The translations under genes were made by a program, and so were the position numbers. A DNA stretch of 64,000 bases from UBA7332 sp051657165 (GTDB lineage: Bacteria; Bacteroidota; Bacteroidia; Bacteroidales; UBA7332): the NCBI GenBank assembly GCA_051657165.1, contig JBOFKD010000262.1, positions 14,527 through 78,526 on the forward strand, written 5' to 3'. The notes beneath the pieces are model-generated. The model saw only the letters and a list, made by a program, of their open reading frames with translations. It had not been told where the DNA came from and searched no databases. Within the stretch, counting starts at the first letter, position 1. The number at the start of each line of letters is the position of its first letter. Positions 45,454 through 53,784 of the stretch are shown in pieces.

Positions 45454-46275
45454 ATGAGTAAATATAAAGTATTAGTATTAGACCTCGATGGTACACTCAC
45501 AAATTCGAAAAAAGAAATTTCAGAAAGAAATAAACAGGCTTTAATGGAAGCTCAGCAAAAAGGCATAAAGATTATTCTTGCATCCGGAAGACCTACTTAC
45601 GGGATTGTGCCACTTGCTGAAGAACTCAAATTATCAGAAAATGGCGGTTATATTCTTTCCTATAATGGCGGAACAATTATTAATTGGGAAACTAAAGAGA
45701 TCATTCATGAATCCAGAATTTCTAAGGAACTTATTCCGGATTTATATAATGATGCCTCCGGCAAAGGTTTTTCTATTATTTCTTATATAAATGAGCATAT
45801 CATTACTGAGGACAAAGACAATAAGTATATTGAAATTGAAGCTCATCTTAATAAAATGAAAATAAAAGAGGTACCTTCTTTTACTGAAACTATTAATCAT
45901 GATACGCCCAAATGTCTGATTGTGGGAGATGCCGAAAATCTTCAGACGCTAGAGAAACAAATGCAGGTAAAATACGACGGTATAATGAGTATATATCGTT
46001 CTGAACCTTTTTTTCTTGAAATAGTTCCTCTAAATATTGATAAGGCACAGTCTTTAAAAAAGCTATTATCTCACATCAACATTGAACGTGAAGAAATGAT
46101 TGCCTGTGGTGATGGCTTTAATGACTTGTCTATGATCGAATATGCCGGATTAGGTGTTGCTATGGCAAATGCTCAACTACCAGTGAAAGAGGTTTCAAAT
46201 TATATTACATTATCTAATGACGAAGATGGTGTTGCCCATGTTATTGAGAAGTTTATCCTGAACACTCAGGCATAA
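45454..46275 (+). CDS. Cof-type HAD-family sugar phosphatase
   Basis: HAD phosphatases of the Cof/YidA group dephosphorylate sugar phosphates and related metabolites. The 273-residue product has motif I DLDGTLTNS (Asp10, Asp12), motif II SGR (ASGRPTYG), the Lys of motif III (NIDKAQSLKKLL) and motif IV GDGFNDLSMIEYAG, with a C2B cap between. All catalytic residues are present. It is an isolated gene closed by a terminator. Confidence 0.93.
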   Translation: MSKYKVLVLDLDGTLTNSKKEISERNKQALMEAQQKGIKIILASGRPTYGIVPLAEELKLSENGGYILSYNGGTIINWETKEIIHESRISKELIPDLYNDASGKGFSIISYINEHIITEDKDNKYIEIEAHLNKMKIKEVPSFTETINHDTPKCLIVGDAENLQTLEKQMQVKYDGIMSIYRSEPFFLEIVPLNIDKAQSLKKLLSHINIEREEMIACGDGFNDLSMIEYAGLGVAMANAQLPVKEVSNYITLSNDEDGVAHVIEKFILNTQA

Positions 46276-46280
46276 TATAA

Positions 46281-46320
46281 GAGGGTGTGTCAAGATCATA
46301 TTGATCTGACACACCCTCTC
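46281..46320. terminator. Terminator GAGGGTGTGTCA, copy 1
   Basis: An 18 bp stem (GAGGGTGTGTCA with TGACACACCCTC plus an inner AGATCA/TGATCT), between convergent genes. Its arms are nearly identical to the terminator at 50517-50555. Confidence 0.9.
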
Positions 46321-46333
46321 TATAAAATAATCA

Positions 46334-47323
46334 TTACATGCCTTTTTTAATACCAAGTTTTATAAGCAATGCATTCATCGGATAAGCTGTGATAAAACCA
46401 CATAACATAGCTATTTGCATCATAAACCAGAATTCGGTACTTGACTTGGATAATGGTTCGCCTTTAAATATGACGAAAATTGCTATTGCCATCCAGCCAT
46501 ACATACCAATCTGCCACGAAGTCAATGATAAAAAGTCTGCTTTAAAGGCTTTTAGAAATGCTGCACCCGGTTTAATATTCTGCATTTCCCGAATAGCCAC
46601 ATATTGGAAATAAACCCCAATTATCAAAGCAAGAATATAGTCCAAAACCCAGGCTCCTATTATAAAACTGCCTCCAATAGCTATCGGATGAAAACCTGTA
46701 TAAGCCTCTCCTATTATATCAGCCAAAGTACAACCGGCCCCGCAATGCATAGCAGATAAAGCTATAGACTGCCATTTGGGGCGATTCATATCCATGCCTT
46801 TCATGTTCATGTCCTTCATATCCATACCTTTCATGTCCATATCCTTCATGTCCATACCTTTCATGTCCATGTCTTTCATGTCCATGTCCTTCATGTTCAT
46901 GCCTTTCATATCCATGCCCTTCATGTCCATGTCCTTCATGTTCATGTCCTTCATGTTCATGCCTTTCATGTCCATGTCCTTCATGTTCATGCCTTTCATA
47001 TCCATACCCTTCATGTTCATGTCTTTCATATCCATGCCCTTCATGTCCATGTCATCTTCAATAACAGATGCTTCTGAATGACGATTATCTAATGACTTAT
47101 CTTTTTCTTCCGGAATAACTATTCTTTTTTTATCTCTGCCAAAGCTCAGATAAGCAATCAGACCTAATATGGAAGACCATAGCGCAGTAAGAACCCAAAC
47201 AACTCCCATAACTTTCATTGATTGAGGACGGGATTTAAGATCTATCGCTATATAAATTGCAAAAAAGAATGCTGCAATTAAGAAAATACCGGATATGGTA
47301 CTTATAAACAAAGGATGTGTCAT
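46334..47323 (-). CDS. DUF4396 membrane protein with a methionine-rich repeat
   Basis: The 329-residue product has two N-terminal membrane helices (about 9-30 and 40-62), a charged linker, and a striking repeat (residues 92-180) of 17.8 copies of M[D/N]MK[G/D]. A DUF4396 domain with four further helices follows. DUF4396 begins SAMHCGAGCTLADIIGE, with two conserved cysteines and a histidine. Repeated MxM motifs are known metal-thioether ligands in copper and silver proteins, so a role in copper or silver binding or transport is plausible; no metal is proven. It is a single gene. The repeat may vary in length by slippage. Confidence 0.85.
   Translation of the reverse strand: MTHPLFISTISGIFLIAAFFFAIYIAIDLKSRPQSMKVMGVVWVLTALWSSILGLIAYLSFGRDKKRIVIPEEKDKSLDNRHSEASVIEDDMDMKGMDMKDMNMKGMDMKGMNMKDMDMKGMNMKDMNMKDMDMKGMDMKGMNMKDMDMKDMDMKGMDMKDMDMKGMDMKDMNMKGMDMNRPKWQSIALSAMHCGAGCTLADIIGEAYTGFHPIAIGGSFIIGAWVLDYILALIIGVYFQYVAIREMQNIKPGAAFLKAFKADFLSLTSWQIGMYGWMAIAIFVIFKGEPLSKSSTEFWFMMQIAMLCGFITAYPMNALLIKLGIKKGM
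46784..47050 (-). repeat. 15-bp tandem repeat encoding M[D/N]MK[G/D]
   Basis: Seventeen full and one partial 15 bp units run through the DUF4396 gene with small variations: GAC/AAC alternating in position 2, GGT/GAC-type codons in position 5. Each codes for two methionines, an acidic or amide residue, lysine and Gly/Asp. The minus-strand reading frame is the functional one; the plus-strand open frame (46776-47081) is its shadow. Confidence 0.97.
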
Positions 47324-47504
47324 ATTATTTTTGATATTAAATTCTAAATTATACCTACACTACAACACATAAACAACTAAAAGAGTTAAGGAAGACATGA
47401 CTATTTTTTTATTTAAATATCATTATGTCAAAAATGAATGTTCATACAAAGATTTACAATGGATTTTAATCGATAAAATAATAGGTTTTATCTCATTATT
47501 CATA

Positions 47505-47512
47505 TAAATTTG
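47505..47512 (+). promoter_or_regulatory. Possible -7 box for the small GNAT gene
   Basis: TAAATTTG matches TAnnTTTG, about 44 bp ahead of the ATG. No clear -33 partner is seen. Confidence 0.4.
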
Positions 47513-47555
47513 CGAAAAGGGTAATTTATTAATTCTATAAATCAAATTTATAATT

Positions 47556-48020
47556 ATGTATGAAGTAAGAATAGCATCATTACACGACATCCCAATTATT
47601 CAAGATCTATTTTCCAGAACAATTCTTGAAAGCAACCACGAGGATTATACTCAGGAACAGTTGGATGCCTGGTTAAAACGGGGAGAAAATACCGAATTAT
47701 GGGAAAAACGCATTCAGAATCATTATTTTATCGTAGCTCACAAGAACAATGAGGTAATGGGATTTGCATCTTTGCGAAAAGACGGATATCTGGGACATTT
47801 ATTTGTTGATAAAAAATTTCAGAAAGAAGGTATAGGACGACTTCTCGTTAAACGAATTGAGAAATTTGCCACACGCAATGAAATGTTTCAGATTATAGCC
47901 GACGTTAGTCTTACAGCGAAACCGTTTTTCGAAAAAGTCGGATTTGGAGTTGTTAAGAGACAAACAGTGAATATAGGTATCGACGTTGATAACTATTTAA
48001 TGCAAAAAAACATTGGATAA
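47556..48020 (+). CDS. GNAT-family N-acetyltransferase
   Basis: The 154-residue product has the acetyl-CoA loop LFVDKKFQKEGIGRLLVKRIE (motif A Q/R-x-x-G-x-G/A) near residues 90-110, preceded by the beta-strand VMGFASLRKDGYLGH, as in small GNATs. The conserved C-terminal segment LTAKPFFEKVGF is present. The substrate is unknown. It is a single-gene unit with its own terminator. Confidence 0.9.
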   Translation: MYEVRIASLHDIPIIQDLFSRTILESNHEDYTQEQLDAWLKRGENTELWEKRIQNHYFIVAHKNNEVMGFASLRKDGYLGHLFVDKKFQKEGIGRLLVKRIEKFATRNEMFQIIADVSLTAKPFFEKVGFGVVKRQTVNIGIDVDNYLMQKNIG

Positions 48021-48066
48021 CCCGACTTACCATGCACACCAATCTATCTATTAACTTATACAGAAA

Positions 48067-48105
48067 AAGAGGCATTAACCCGAATTATTCAGATTAATGC
48101 CTCTT
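48067..48105. terminator. Bidirectional terminator between GNAT and the ROK kinase
   Basis: A 12 bp perfect stem (48067-48078 with 48094-48105) and an A/T-rich context, between convergent genes. Confidence 0.85.
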
Positions 48106-48122
48106 CATTATTTATTCATCTC

Positions 48123-49082
48123 TTATTTTGCTTCCCAGCCAAGAGCACTCGCACCTAATACAGCTGCATCACTCTCTTTTAATTCAGAAAATAAAAGTTT
48201 GATTTTATTTTTATAAATAGTAAGCAGATTTCTTTCCATACTCTCGCGGATAGGCTTCATGATCAAATCACCTGAACGCGCTAAACCACCAAATAAAATG
48301 ATAGCTTCCGGTCTTGAGAATGCTACAAAATCAGCAAACGCCTCTCCTAAAATATTTCCTGTATAATCAAATATTTCAAGTGCCAGCTTATCACCTTTCA
48401 CGGCTGCTTCGAAAACATCTTTCGATGTAATTTCCTGAATAGGAATCTGACGCATTAGAGAATCATCCTTTCTAATCTCAAGGAATTCACGTGCTGTACG
48501 TGCCACACCTGTTGCTGAAGTATAAGCTTCAAGACACCCTGTTCTGCCGCAACCGCAAAGACGGCCATTTGTACGACGAACAATCACATGTCCTAACTCT
48601 CCGGCAAAACTATCGTGTCCGTAAATAAGCTGACCGTTTGCAACGATTCCACTTCCAACACCTGTACCTAAAGTAATCATGATAAAGTCTTTCATTCCTC
48701 TGGCTGCCCCGTAAGTCATCTCTCCGATAGCAGCTGCATTTGCATCATTTGTTAGTGATACGGGTACCCCAACTTTTTCAGAAATCATTTTAGCTAAATG
48801 AATCACACCTTTCCAAGGTAAGTTTGGAGCAAATTCGATAGTTCCATTAAAGAAATTTCCATTTGGAGCACCTACCCCAATACCTTTAATTTTGTCAACA
48901 CCTCCAACTTCGTGAATTAAATCATTAATATGCTTGCATAATTCATCTACATATTCTTCAATAATCAAATATTTTTGAGTTTTAATAGAGTCACTGCAAA
49001 TTATTGAACCACGTGCATCGACAACACCCATAACGGTATTGGTTCCTCCAATATCAATACCTAATACATAAGGCTTAACCAT
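48123..49082 (-). CDS. ROK-family sugar kinase (glucokinase-like)
   Basis: ROK kinases phosphorylate glucose, fructose or N-acetylated sugars. The product (319 residues from ATG 49082) has the phosphate loop GIDIGGTNTVMG, the catalytic Asp in LTNDANAAAIGE, ELGHVIV and the zinc motif CGCGRTGCLEAYTSATG (C-x-C-x4-C, with the upstream His). These place it in the glucokinase-like ROK group; there is no helix-turn-helix, so it is a kinase and not a repressor. The longer frame to 49169 would need an upstream non-native start. Confidence 0.93.
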   Translation of the reverse strand: MVKPYVLGIDIGGTNTVMGVVDARGSIICSDSIKTQKYLIIEEYVDELCKHINDLIHEVGGVDKIKGIGVGAPNGNFFNGTIEFAPNLPWKGVIHLAKMISEKVGVPVSLTNDANAAAIGEMTYGAARGMKDFIMITLGTGVGSGIVANGQLIYGHDSFAGELGHVIVRRTNGRLCGCGRTGCLEAYTSATGVARTAREFLEIRKDDSLMRQIPIQEITSKDVFEAAVKGDKLALEIFDYTGNILGEAFADFVAFSRPEAIILFGGLARSGDLIMKPIRESMERNLLTIYKNKIKLLFSELKESDAAVLGASALGWEAK

Positions 49083-49183
49083 GTAAAATACTATTTTTAA
49101 GTTAATAAATAGACTGAGTTTTTTCCACACGCAAATATAAAAGATTATTTTGGTTAGCGATACAATCAAAAGAAAAAACTTTA

Positions 49184-49215
49184 CTTGTGTACTATGTGTT
49201 TTTTCTTTATATTTG
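49184..49215 (+). promoter_or_regulatory. Promoter of the antiporter gene
   Basis: CTTG (TTG at 49185-49187), a 20 bp spacer and TATATTTG (49208-49215) fit the Bacteroidota consensus. A divergent TATATTTG for the ROK gene lies at 49139-49132 on the other strand, with a less clear -33. Confidence 0.72.
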
Positions 49216-49312
49216 TGGAAATCAGTACAAAGGTTTTATGAAATAAATCTTTGCTTTTAATTTAAATTTCAAAAAACGTAAAACGAATTAATTCAAAAAA
49301 TCAAAACAATTT

Positions 49313-50506
49313 ATGAAAAAAGTCATCTATTTTTCCTTGTGTTTAATCCTTGGCTTAGTCGCATCTCAGGCATTACCCTTTTATCTGGACCAATCGTCAT
49401 ACAAACCAATTGTAGACACTCTTCTCTATGTTTGTTTATCATTTATTATGATTAATGTTGGTAGAGAATTTAAAATAGATAAAACAAAAGTCGGCTCCTA
49501 TACAGCTGATTATTTTATTGCCATGGCTACGGCTGCTCTGCCCTGGATTTTTACATGTATTTATTTCATGGTATTATTGCCTTCAGAATATTTTACAAAT
49601 TGGGAGGCCTGGAAAGAAAATTTGTTATTAAGCCGATTTGCAGCACCTACCTCAGCTGGTATTCTTTTCACTATGCTTGCTGCTGCGGGTTTAAAAAACC
49701 AATGGATATATAAGAAAATTCAGGTCCTTGCTATTTTTGATGACCTGGATACAATTCTCTTAATGATCCCGCTCCAAATTATGATGGTCGGCTTCAAATG
49801 GCAACTATTCGTAATTGTATTTGTTGTCACCTTGCTTCTGTGGATTGGATGGAAATATATGGGCAAACTAAATATCGGACAGACTTGGAAACACATACTT
49901 GTATATGGAGCTGTAATATATGGCATCACTGCTGTTATTTATTCCGTAACAAAACATTTGTTTGGTGTAGACGAAGGAATACATATCGAAGTTCTTCTTC
50001 CTGCATTCATCTTCGGTATGATTATGAAGGAGCATCATATTGTTTCAAAAGAAGAAATTAATGTTCACAACTTTGTATCGTATCTGTTTATGTTCCTTGT
50101 AGGTACCAGTATGCCTCTATTCATTGGCGATATTACTCCTGAAACAGGCAGTGTCATATCAAATGCACTTCCGACTATGGGATGGGGAGCAATTATTCTG
50201 AACGTAATTCTTGTCACTGCATTATCGAACGTAGGAAAAATGGTTCCTGTTCTCTTCTATCGTGACAGAAAACTAAAAGAAAGACTAGCGCTTTCTATCG
50301 GAATGTTCACCCGGGGTGAAGTAGGAGCTGCGATTATTTTCCTTGCTCTGGGATACAATCTGGGAGGTCCGTTATTGATTATTTCAACACTGACTATTGC
50401 ATTAAATCTTATTCTTACAGGAGTATTTATCCTTATCACCAGACGCCTTGCTTTAAGCGTTTATGGTAAGAAAGAAATCGAAACTGCTGAAGATGTTATA
50501 CTTTAA
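49313..50506 (+). CDS. Monovalent cation/proton antiporter (Kef/NhaA-like, CPA superfamily)
   Basis: The 397-residue product has about 11-12 hydrophobic helices. Paired acidic and polar residues are seen in the middle helices (LAIFDDLDTILLMIPLQ near 140-156; FAAPTSAGILF near 108-118), and TRGEVGAAIIFLALGY near 334-349. These positions correspond to the ion-binding helices of the cation:proton antiporter family. It is expected to exchange Na+ or K+ for protons in the inner membrane. The specific ion is not clear. It lacks a regulatory TrkA-like tail. Confidence 0.82.
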   Translation: MKKVIYFSLCLILGLVASQALPFYLDQSSYKPIVDTLLYVCLSFIMINVGREFKIDKTKVGSYTADYFIAMATAALPWIFTCIYFMVLLPSEYFTNWEAWKENLLLSRFAAPTSAGILFTMLAAAGLKNQWIYKKIQVLAIFDDLDTILLMIPLQIMMVGFKWQLFVIVFVVTLLLWIGWKYMGKLNIGQTWKHILVYGAVIYGITAVIYSVTKHLFGVDEGIHIEVLLPAFIFGMIMKEHHIVSKEEINVHNFVSYLFMFLVGTSMPLFIGDITPETGSVISNALPTMGWGAIILNVILVTALSNVGKMVPVLFYRDRKLKERLALSIGMFTRGEVGAAIIFLALGYNLGGPLLIISTLTIALNLILTGVFILITRRLALSVYGKKEIETAEDVIL

Positions 50507-50516
50507 ATAAAGAAAA

Positions 50517-50555
50517 GAGGGTGTGTCAAAAATCGTATTGATTTGACACACCCTC
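50517..50555 (+). terminator. Terminator GAGGGTGTGTCA, copy 2
   Basis: A 14 bp perfect stem (50517-50530 with 50542-50555), arms nearly identical to the terminator at 46281-46318. Confidence 0.92.
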
Positions 50556-50711
50556 TCGTTCTTTGTAAGATCAAATAAAACGAATATATTTATATATCAT
50601 AAACGAAAGATTTCATGCGACAGCGAACGAAAGACTTCTGTCTTTTTATCCTGTTGTTTACTGCAGCTTTCACACCAACCATCATTATTTGCTGATCCCG
50701 GATTTCTTACA

Positions 50712-50935
50712 ACACACATAAAGTTTGATTTTCAATCAGCACTATCAGCACCTTCACATCACTAATAGCTAATAATCAAGCGCATACACCAACGACAAGT
50801 GTGCTGATTCAGTGCTGATTGGAGTCCTCAGTGCTGATTCGTTTGAGGTGAATCAGCACACCTATACACCTGTTAATCATTTATTTAATCTAAAAGTGCT
50901 GATTGTGTCGATTCAAAACTCAAAACTCTGTGTAG
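50712..50935. repeat. Inverted-repeat element built from the word ATCAGCAC
   Basis: The left end has two direct words (50735, 50744). Three inverted copies GTGCTGATT (50801, 50812, 50831) and one direct copy (50851) lie inside. The right end has two inverted words (50897, 50906; the second is degenerate GTGTCGATT), 9 bp apart as on the left. Outside these are conserved flanks: left ACACACATAAAGTTTG, right CAAAACTCAAAACTCTGTG, which are inverted to one another and match the other elements of the family. Confidence 0.85.
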
Positions 50936-51000
50936 AAAATAATGAATAAGCACCTCCGGATTAGAATTCTTATGCAAATGGTTCATCGGAAATACATCTG

Positions 51001-51245
51001 CACACAAATTTTCCTGATTTCAATTGCAACCATTTGCAACCCTGTATAACACACTGTTAAACAATACGATACAGGTTGCAATTAAAGAAATTCAATTGCA
51101 ACCATTCGTCACCAATTGCAACCAATTGCAACCTCAATTGCAACCTTTCAAACCTCTTGTAAAATACTATACCACAGGAACTTAAACACTCTTCAGCTGT
51201 GCGGTTGCAAATGGTTGCAATTCAAACTGCAAAACTCTGTGTATA
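51001..51245. repeat. Inverted-repeat element built from the word TTGCAACC
   Basis: A perfect 20 bp inverted pair (51022-51041 with 51203-51222) contains two words per end at 10 bp spacing. Inside are one inverted copy (51074) and five direct copies (51094, degenerate 51104, 51114, 51124, 51136). The outer flanks (CACACAAATTTTCCTGATTT left; CAAAACTCTGTGTATAG right) match those of the elements at 50712 and 11644. An 64-codon frame across it (51116-51310) is likely fortuitous. Confidence 0.88.
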
Positions 51246-51284
51246 GTTTTTATAGAAGAGTGTTAGGAGCTACCGCAGATTCTC

Positions 51285-51452
51285 TTAAGTGGTTTTCCGT
51301 TTTCTCTTAAGAGAATTTCGAATTTCTCTTAAGCAAATTTGCAACTGCATGATCATCCCGGTTTGCAAGTAGCAAACAGAAATTAGCAAGTAGCAAAGTA
51401 AGTTTTGCAAGTAGCAAACTTTTATTTGCAAGCAGCAAATAAATACACTCAT
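51285..51452 (-). CDS. Candidate 55-residue hydrophobic protein in the second element copy
   Basis: An ATG at 51452 with GGAGG upstream opens a frame of the same length as at 28118-28285: MSVFICCLQIKVCYLQ at the start, LREIRNSLKRKRKTT at the end. Roughly 46 of 55 residues are identical. The same doubts apply: overlapping frames are conserved too. Confidence 0.3.
   Translation of the reverse strand: MSVFICCLQIKVCYLQNLLCYLLISVCYLQTGMIMQLQICLREIRNSLKRKRKTT
51365..51439 (-). repeat. 21-bp-period array of TTTGCTACTTGC (second element copy)
   Basis: Reverse-complement words (GCAAGTAGCAAA) start at 51365, 51386, 51407 and 51428, exactly 21 bp apart; the last is GCAAGCAGCAAA. Confidence 0.93.
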
Positions 51453-51588
51453 AAAAACCTCCGTTCCGCTTCAAAAGATAACCATATATCATTGCTTTCC
51501 CAACCGTATATTTTAGTAAGAATAAACCGACAACTAATTACTGTATATAAGCAGTTTAGTTCGATCATCCGTACCCTTTAGAATTCGC

Positions 51589-51662
51589 ATGCGCATGCGT
51601 TGTAATTCCGATGCGCATGCGAATATAATCCGATGCGCATGGGATGCATTTCCGATGCGCAT
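51589..51662. repeat. 22-bp-period array of the palindrome ATGCGCAT
   Basis: ATGCGCAT starts at 51589, 51611, 51633 and 51655, every interval exactly 22 bp; extended units read CGATGCGCATCG or a close variant. It occupies the slot where the other element copy has one unrelated palindrome (27970-27985). Confidence 0.95.
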
Positions 51663-51813
51663 CGGAAAAGTAAATCAACCGTATTTCGTAACTAAGTCAA
51701 CCTTATATAAAAAATAATTCCTCCTTTATTCCTGCTAATTTATACGTATATTCGTTTGCGTTTATACGTATATTACACATGACCTTTGACGTATCCTCTT
51801 CTTTTTTATTCTG

Positions 51814-53586
51814 TCATTTAACCATTAATTTCTGTGCTCCATTCCTGGTTTTTATCAGATACACACCTTTCTTTAAGCCTATATTAATCAGCTCTTCAGA
51901 TGATGAGTATATCTGAATCCCATTTAGAGTATAAAGCACGATATTCATTTTGCCAGCATTTTCAATACAAATTTGTTCTCCGTTTTGATACACTTTTAAA
52001 TCTGAGTAAATCAAGTCATCTGTCAAAGACTCTTTACCTCCCATAAAAGCAAACGAAAGAACTCCTTGTTCAGATAAGAAGATATCAGTCAAAGGTTTGC
52101 CGACTCTGGCTCCCGAATTCCAGGACATTGATGGATTAGAATAATCTGTAAAGCTAGTTTTATTCATAGACCCGGGGAATAAATTGCCTGAATCATTCAA
52201 ACCGGGATTATTATTTGCGGCTATAAGCTTAACATGCTCAAACCCTGAAGAAGATGTATTTACACGATTCGAGTTCCATAACACCCTATCGTATTTTATG
52301 CGCGAAACCAGCATTCCATGTCCGGGCAATTCCACATCCCATCTATCCGGCTGCCTGTTCTCAAATAAGAAATATTCATTCTTATCATGCTCTGAGATCA
52401 GAAAAACAGACTCTCCGGGCTGAAGATCCAGATTATCCGGCTCGTGCTTCAGGCATTTAGGATCTATCCAGCCTAATGAATACTTCTCGAAGGCTGAATA
52501 TCCGGCAGGTGTTTTTGATTTATTATTATAGGATCCTACATCCATAACATCCCAATACCCCATTCCATTAAAACCCGAATAGCCTGTATCATATAAATCG
52601 GGCAAACCTAATATATGACCGAATTCATGACAGAAAGTTCCTATTCCGTCCAGTATCTCCCCTGCTTTTCCATTCAGCTCACAGGAACAAGCATAACTCC
52701 CCAGATACAAACCATCATATAAATCCCAGCTGATATACTGTAAGGACGAAGCCTGAGGCCAGACTGATTCCTCCGGTCCACCCTGAGCCTGTCCATGTCC
52801 TGCATATATTACATAAATAAAATCCACTTCGCCATCATTATTTTTATCATAACCTGAAAAGTCGAGTTCCGGCTGCATCTCCTTAGCCAGACGCACTGCA
52901 TCTATAATCATAGCACTCACATTCTCAGAGCCTGTTTCTACGGCTGAACCATAAAAAGCTCTGTTTTCAGGCAATGTAACCGGTCCGACCACATCAAAAT
53001 CCAGGCGAAGTTGTCCATGCGACTGATCATAAAAATAATCATACACACTGCCCGATGCATAAGGACCATCATAATCTTTTTTATTCATAAAGTCATTATA
53101 CAATGGGGCATTAGCTTCAGAAGAGAATCTGACATCCTTAAACTCCGCCAGGACCACCAACCCCTTCACATCACCTGTTGTCGGGAAAACCTTATTTATA
53201 ACTCCCGGAGAATTCTCTCTGATATTCTTCCGCTTATTTGCCAAAGAGATGATCTTGCCCTTCACATTCTTCCGATCAATTAAATTCAGAAATTCGATCT
53301 CCGGAGTTGTTCTCTGATTAATATCATGTACAACCACTTCACTTACCTTTAATGAATCATCATCCAGATAAACATAACGATAATATCCATCGAAAGACTG
53401 TTTTAAAACATATCCATCAACGGTTTCCAGGAAATTAGCATACTCATCCCCTTTTAGAATAACACGAATAATACTTCCATCCGGTTGACTGATTTTTTGA
53501 ACAGTTGGCAGAGCCGGAGCTGCATTTAATGCAATTCCACAAACAAATAACACCAAAACAAGTAATAGCTTTTTTTTGTATTTCAT
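51814..53586 (-). CDS. Secreted M6-family metalloprotease with C-terminal sorting domain
   Basis: The 590-residue product has a signal peptide (about 1-23), a propeptide-like region (to about 135) and an M6 (immune-inhibitor-A-like) catalytic domain. The zinc motif HEFGHILGLPD is at 320-330 (His320, Glu321, His324, with Asp330 as third ligand), and a calcium-type DKNNDGEVD loop precedes it. The last ~75 residues (KMNIVLYTLNGIQIYSS... KGVYLIKTRNG) form a type IX-like sorting domain. It is probably secreted and surface-attached through the type IX system. The sequence looks complete and active. Confidence 0.88.
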   Translation of the reverse strand: MKYKKKLLLVLVLFVCGIALNAAPALPTVQKISQPDGSIIRVILKGDEYANFLETVDGYVLKQSFDGYYRYVYLDDDSLKVSEVVVHDINQRTTPEIEFLNLIDRKNVKGKIISLANKRKNIRENSPGVINKVFPTTGDVKGLVVLAEFKDVRFSSEANAPLYNDFMNKKDYDGPYASGSVYDYFYDQSHGQLRLDFDVVGPVTLPENRAFYGSAVETGSENVSAMIIDAVRLAKEMQPELDFSGYDKNNDGEVDFIYVIYAGHGQAQGGPEESVWPQASSLQYISWDLYDGLYLGSYACSCELNGKAGEILDGIGTFCHEFGHILGLPDLYDTGYSGFNGMGYWDVMDVGSYNNKSKTPAGYSAFEKYSLGWIDPKCLKHEPDNLDLQPGESVFLISEHDKNEYFLFENRQPDRWDVELPGHGMLVSRIKYDRVLWNSNRVNTSSSGFEHVKLIAANNNPGLNDSGNLFPGSMNKTSFTDYSNPSMSWNSGARVGKPLTDIFLSEQGVLSFAFMGGKESLTDDLIYSDLKVYQNGEQICIENAGKMNIVLYTLNGIQIYSSSEELINIGLKKGVYLIKTRNGAQKLMVK

Positions 53587-53667
53587 AGTAAATTAATTAT
53601 AAACACATAAATTCCCATTATGTATTAATATTAAACAATTATCAGACTATATCCGTTATAACGACAG

Positions 53668-53675
53668 CAAATGTA
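53668..53675 (-). promoter_or_regulatory. Possible -7 box for the M6 protease gene
   Basis: TACATTTG on the minus strand matches the -7 consensus about 82 bp upstream of the ATG. The -33 partner is not clear. Confidence 0.35.
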
Positions 53676-53701
53676 ACAGAATAACAATAAAACATAATAC
53701 A

Positions 53702-53735
53702 TTTGTTCGTTTATTGCAATAATTTTATACTTTTG
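53702..53735 (+). promoter_or_regulatory. Promoter of the secreted-protein pair
   Basis: TTTG (53702-53705), a 22 bp spacer and TACTTTTG (53728-53735) fit the consensus; the start would be near 53742, about 43 bp before the ATG at 53785. Confidence 0.7.
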
Positions 53736-53784
53736 AAACGTCTAATAATAAATAAATATTACTAACATCATTAAATCTAAAAGA

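Larger units (their letters stand above)
51280..51757 (-). repeat. Dispersed ~410 bp element, copy 2 (inverted, with a longer slot)
   Basis: Reads on the minus strand in the same order as 27888-28300. TATACGTAT near 51743 is doubled at 22 bp (51743, 51765). Then come the palindrome slot (51589-51662, four units), the AGCGGAACGGAGG stretch, the 21 bp array (51365-51439) and the 22 bp TTCTCTTAAG array (51280, 51302, 51324). The two copies lie in inverted orientation about 23 kb apart, so recombination between them could invert the interval. Confidence 0.9.

Noticed and set aside
46776..47081. 101-codon plus-strand ORF rich in Phe, Met and Ser
   Set aside because: It is the antisense shadow of the methionine-rich repeat in the DUF4396 gene.
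48123..49082. ROK-family transcriptional repressor
   Set aside because: The product lacks an N-terminal helix-turn-helix and has the full kinase and zinc motifs.
51116..51310. 64-codon ORF across the TTGCAACC element
   Set aside because: Composed mostly of translated repeat words; not maintained in the related elements.
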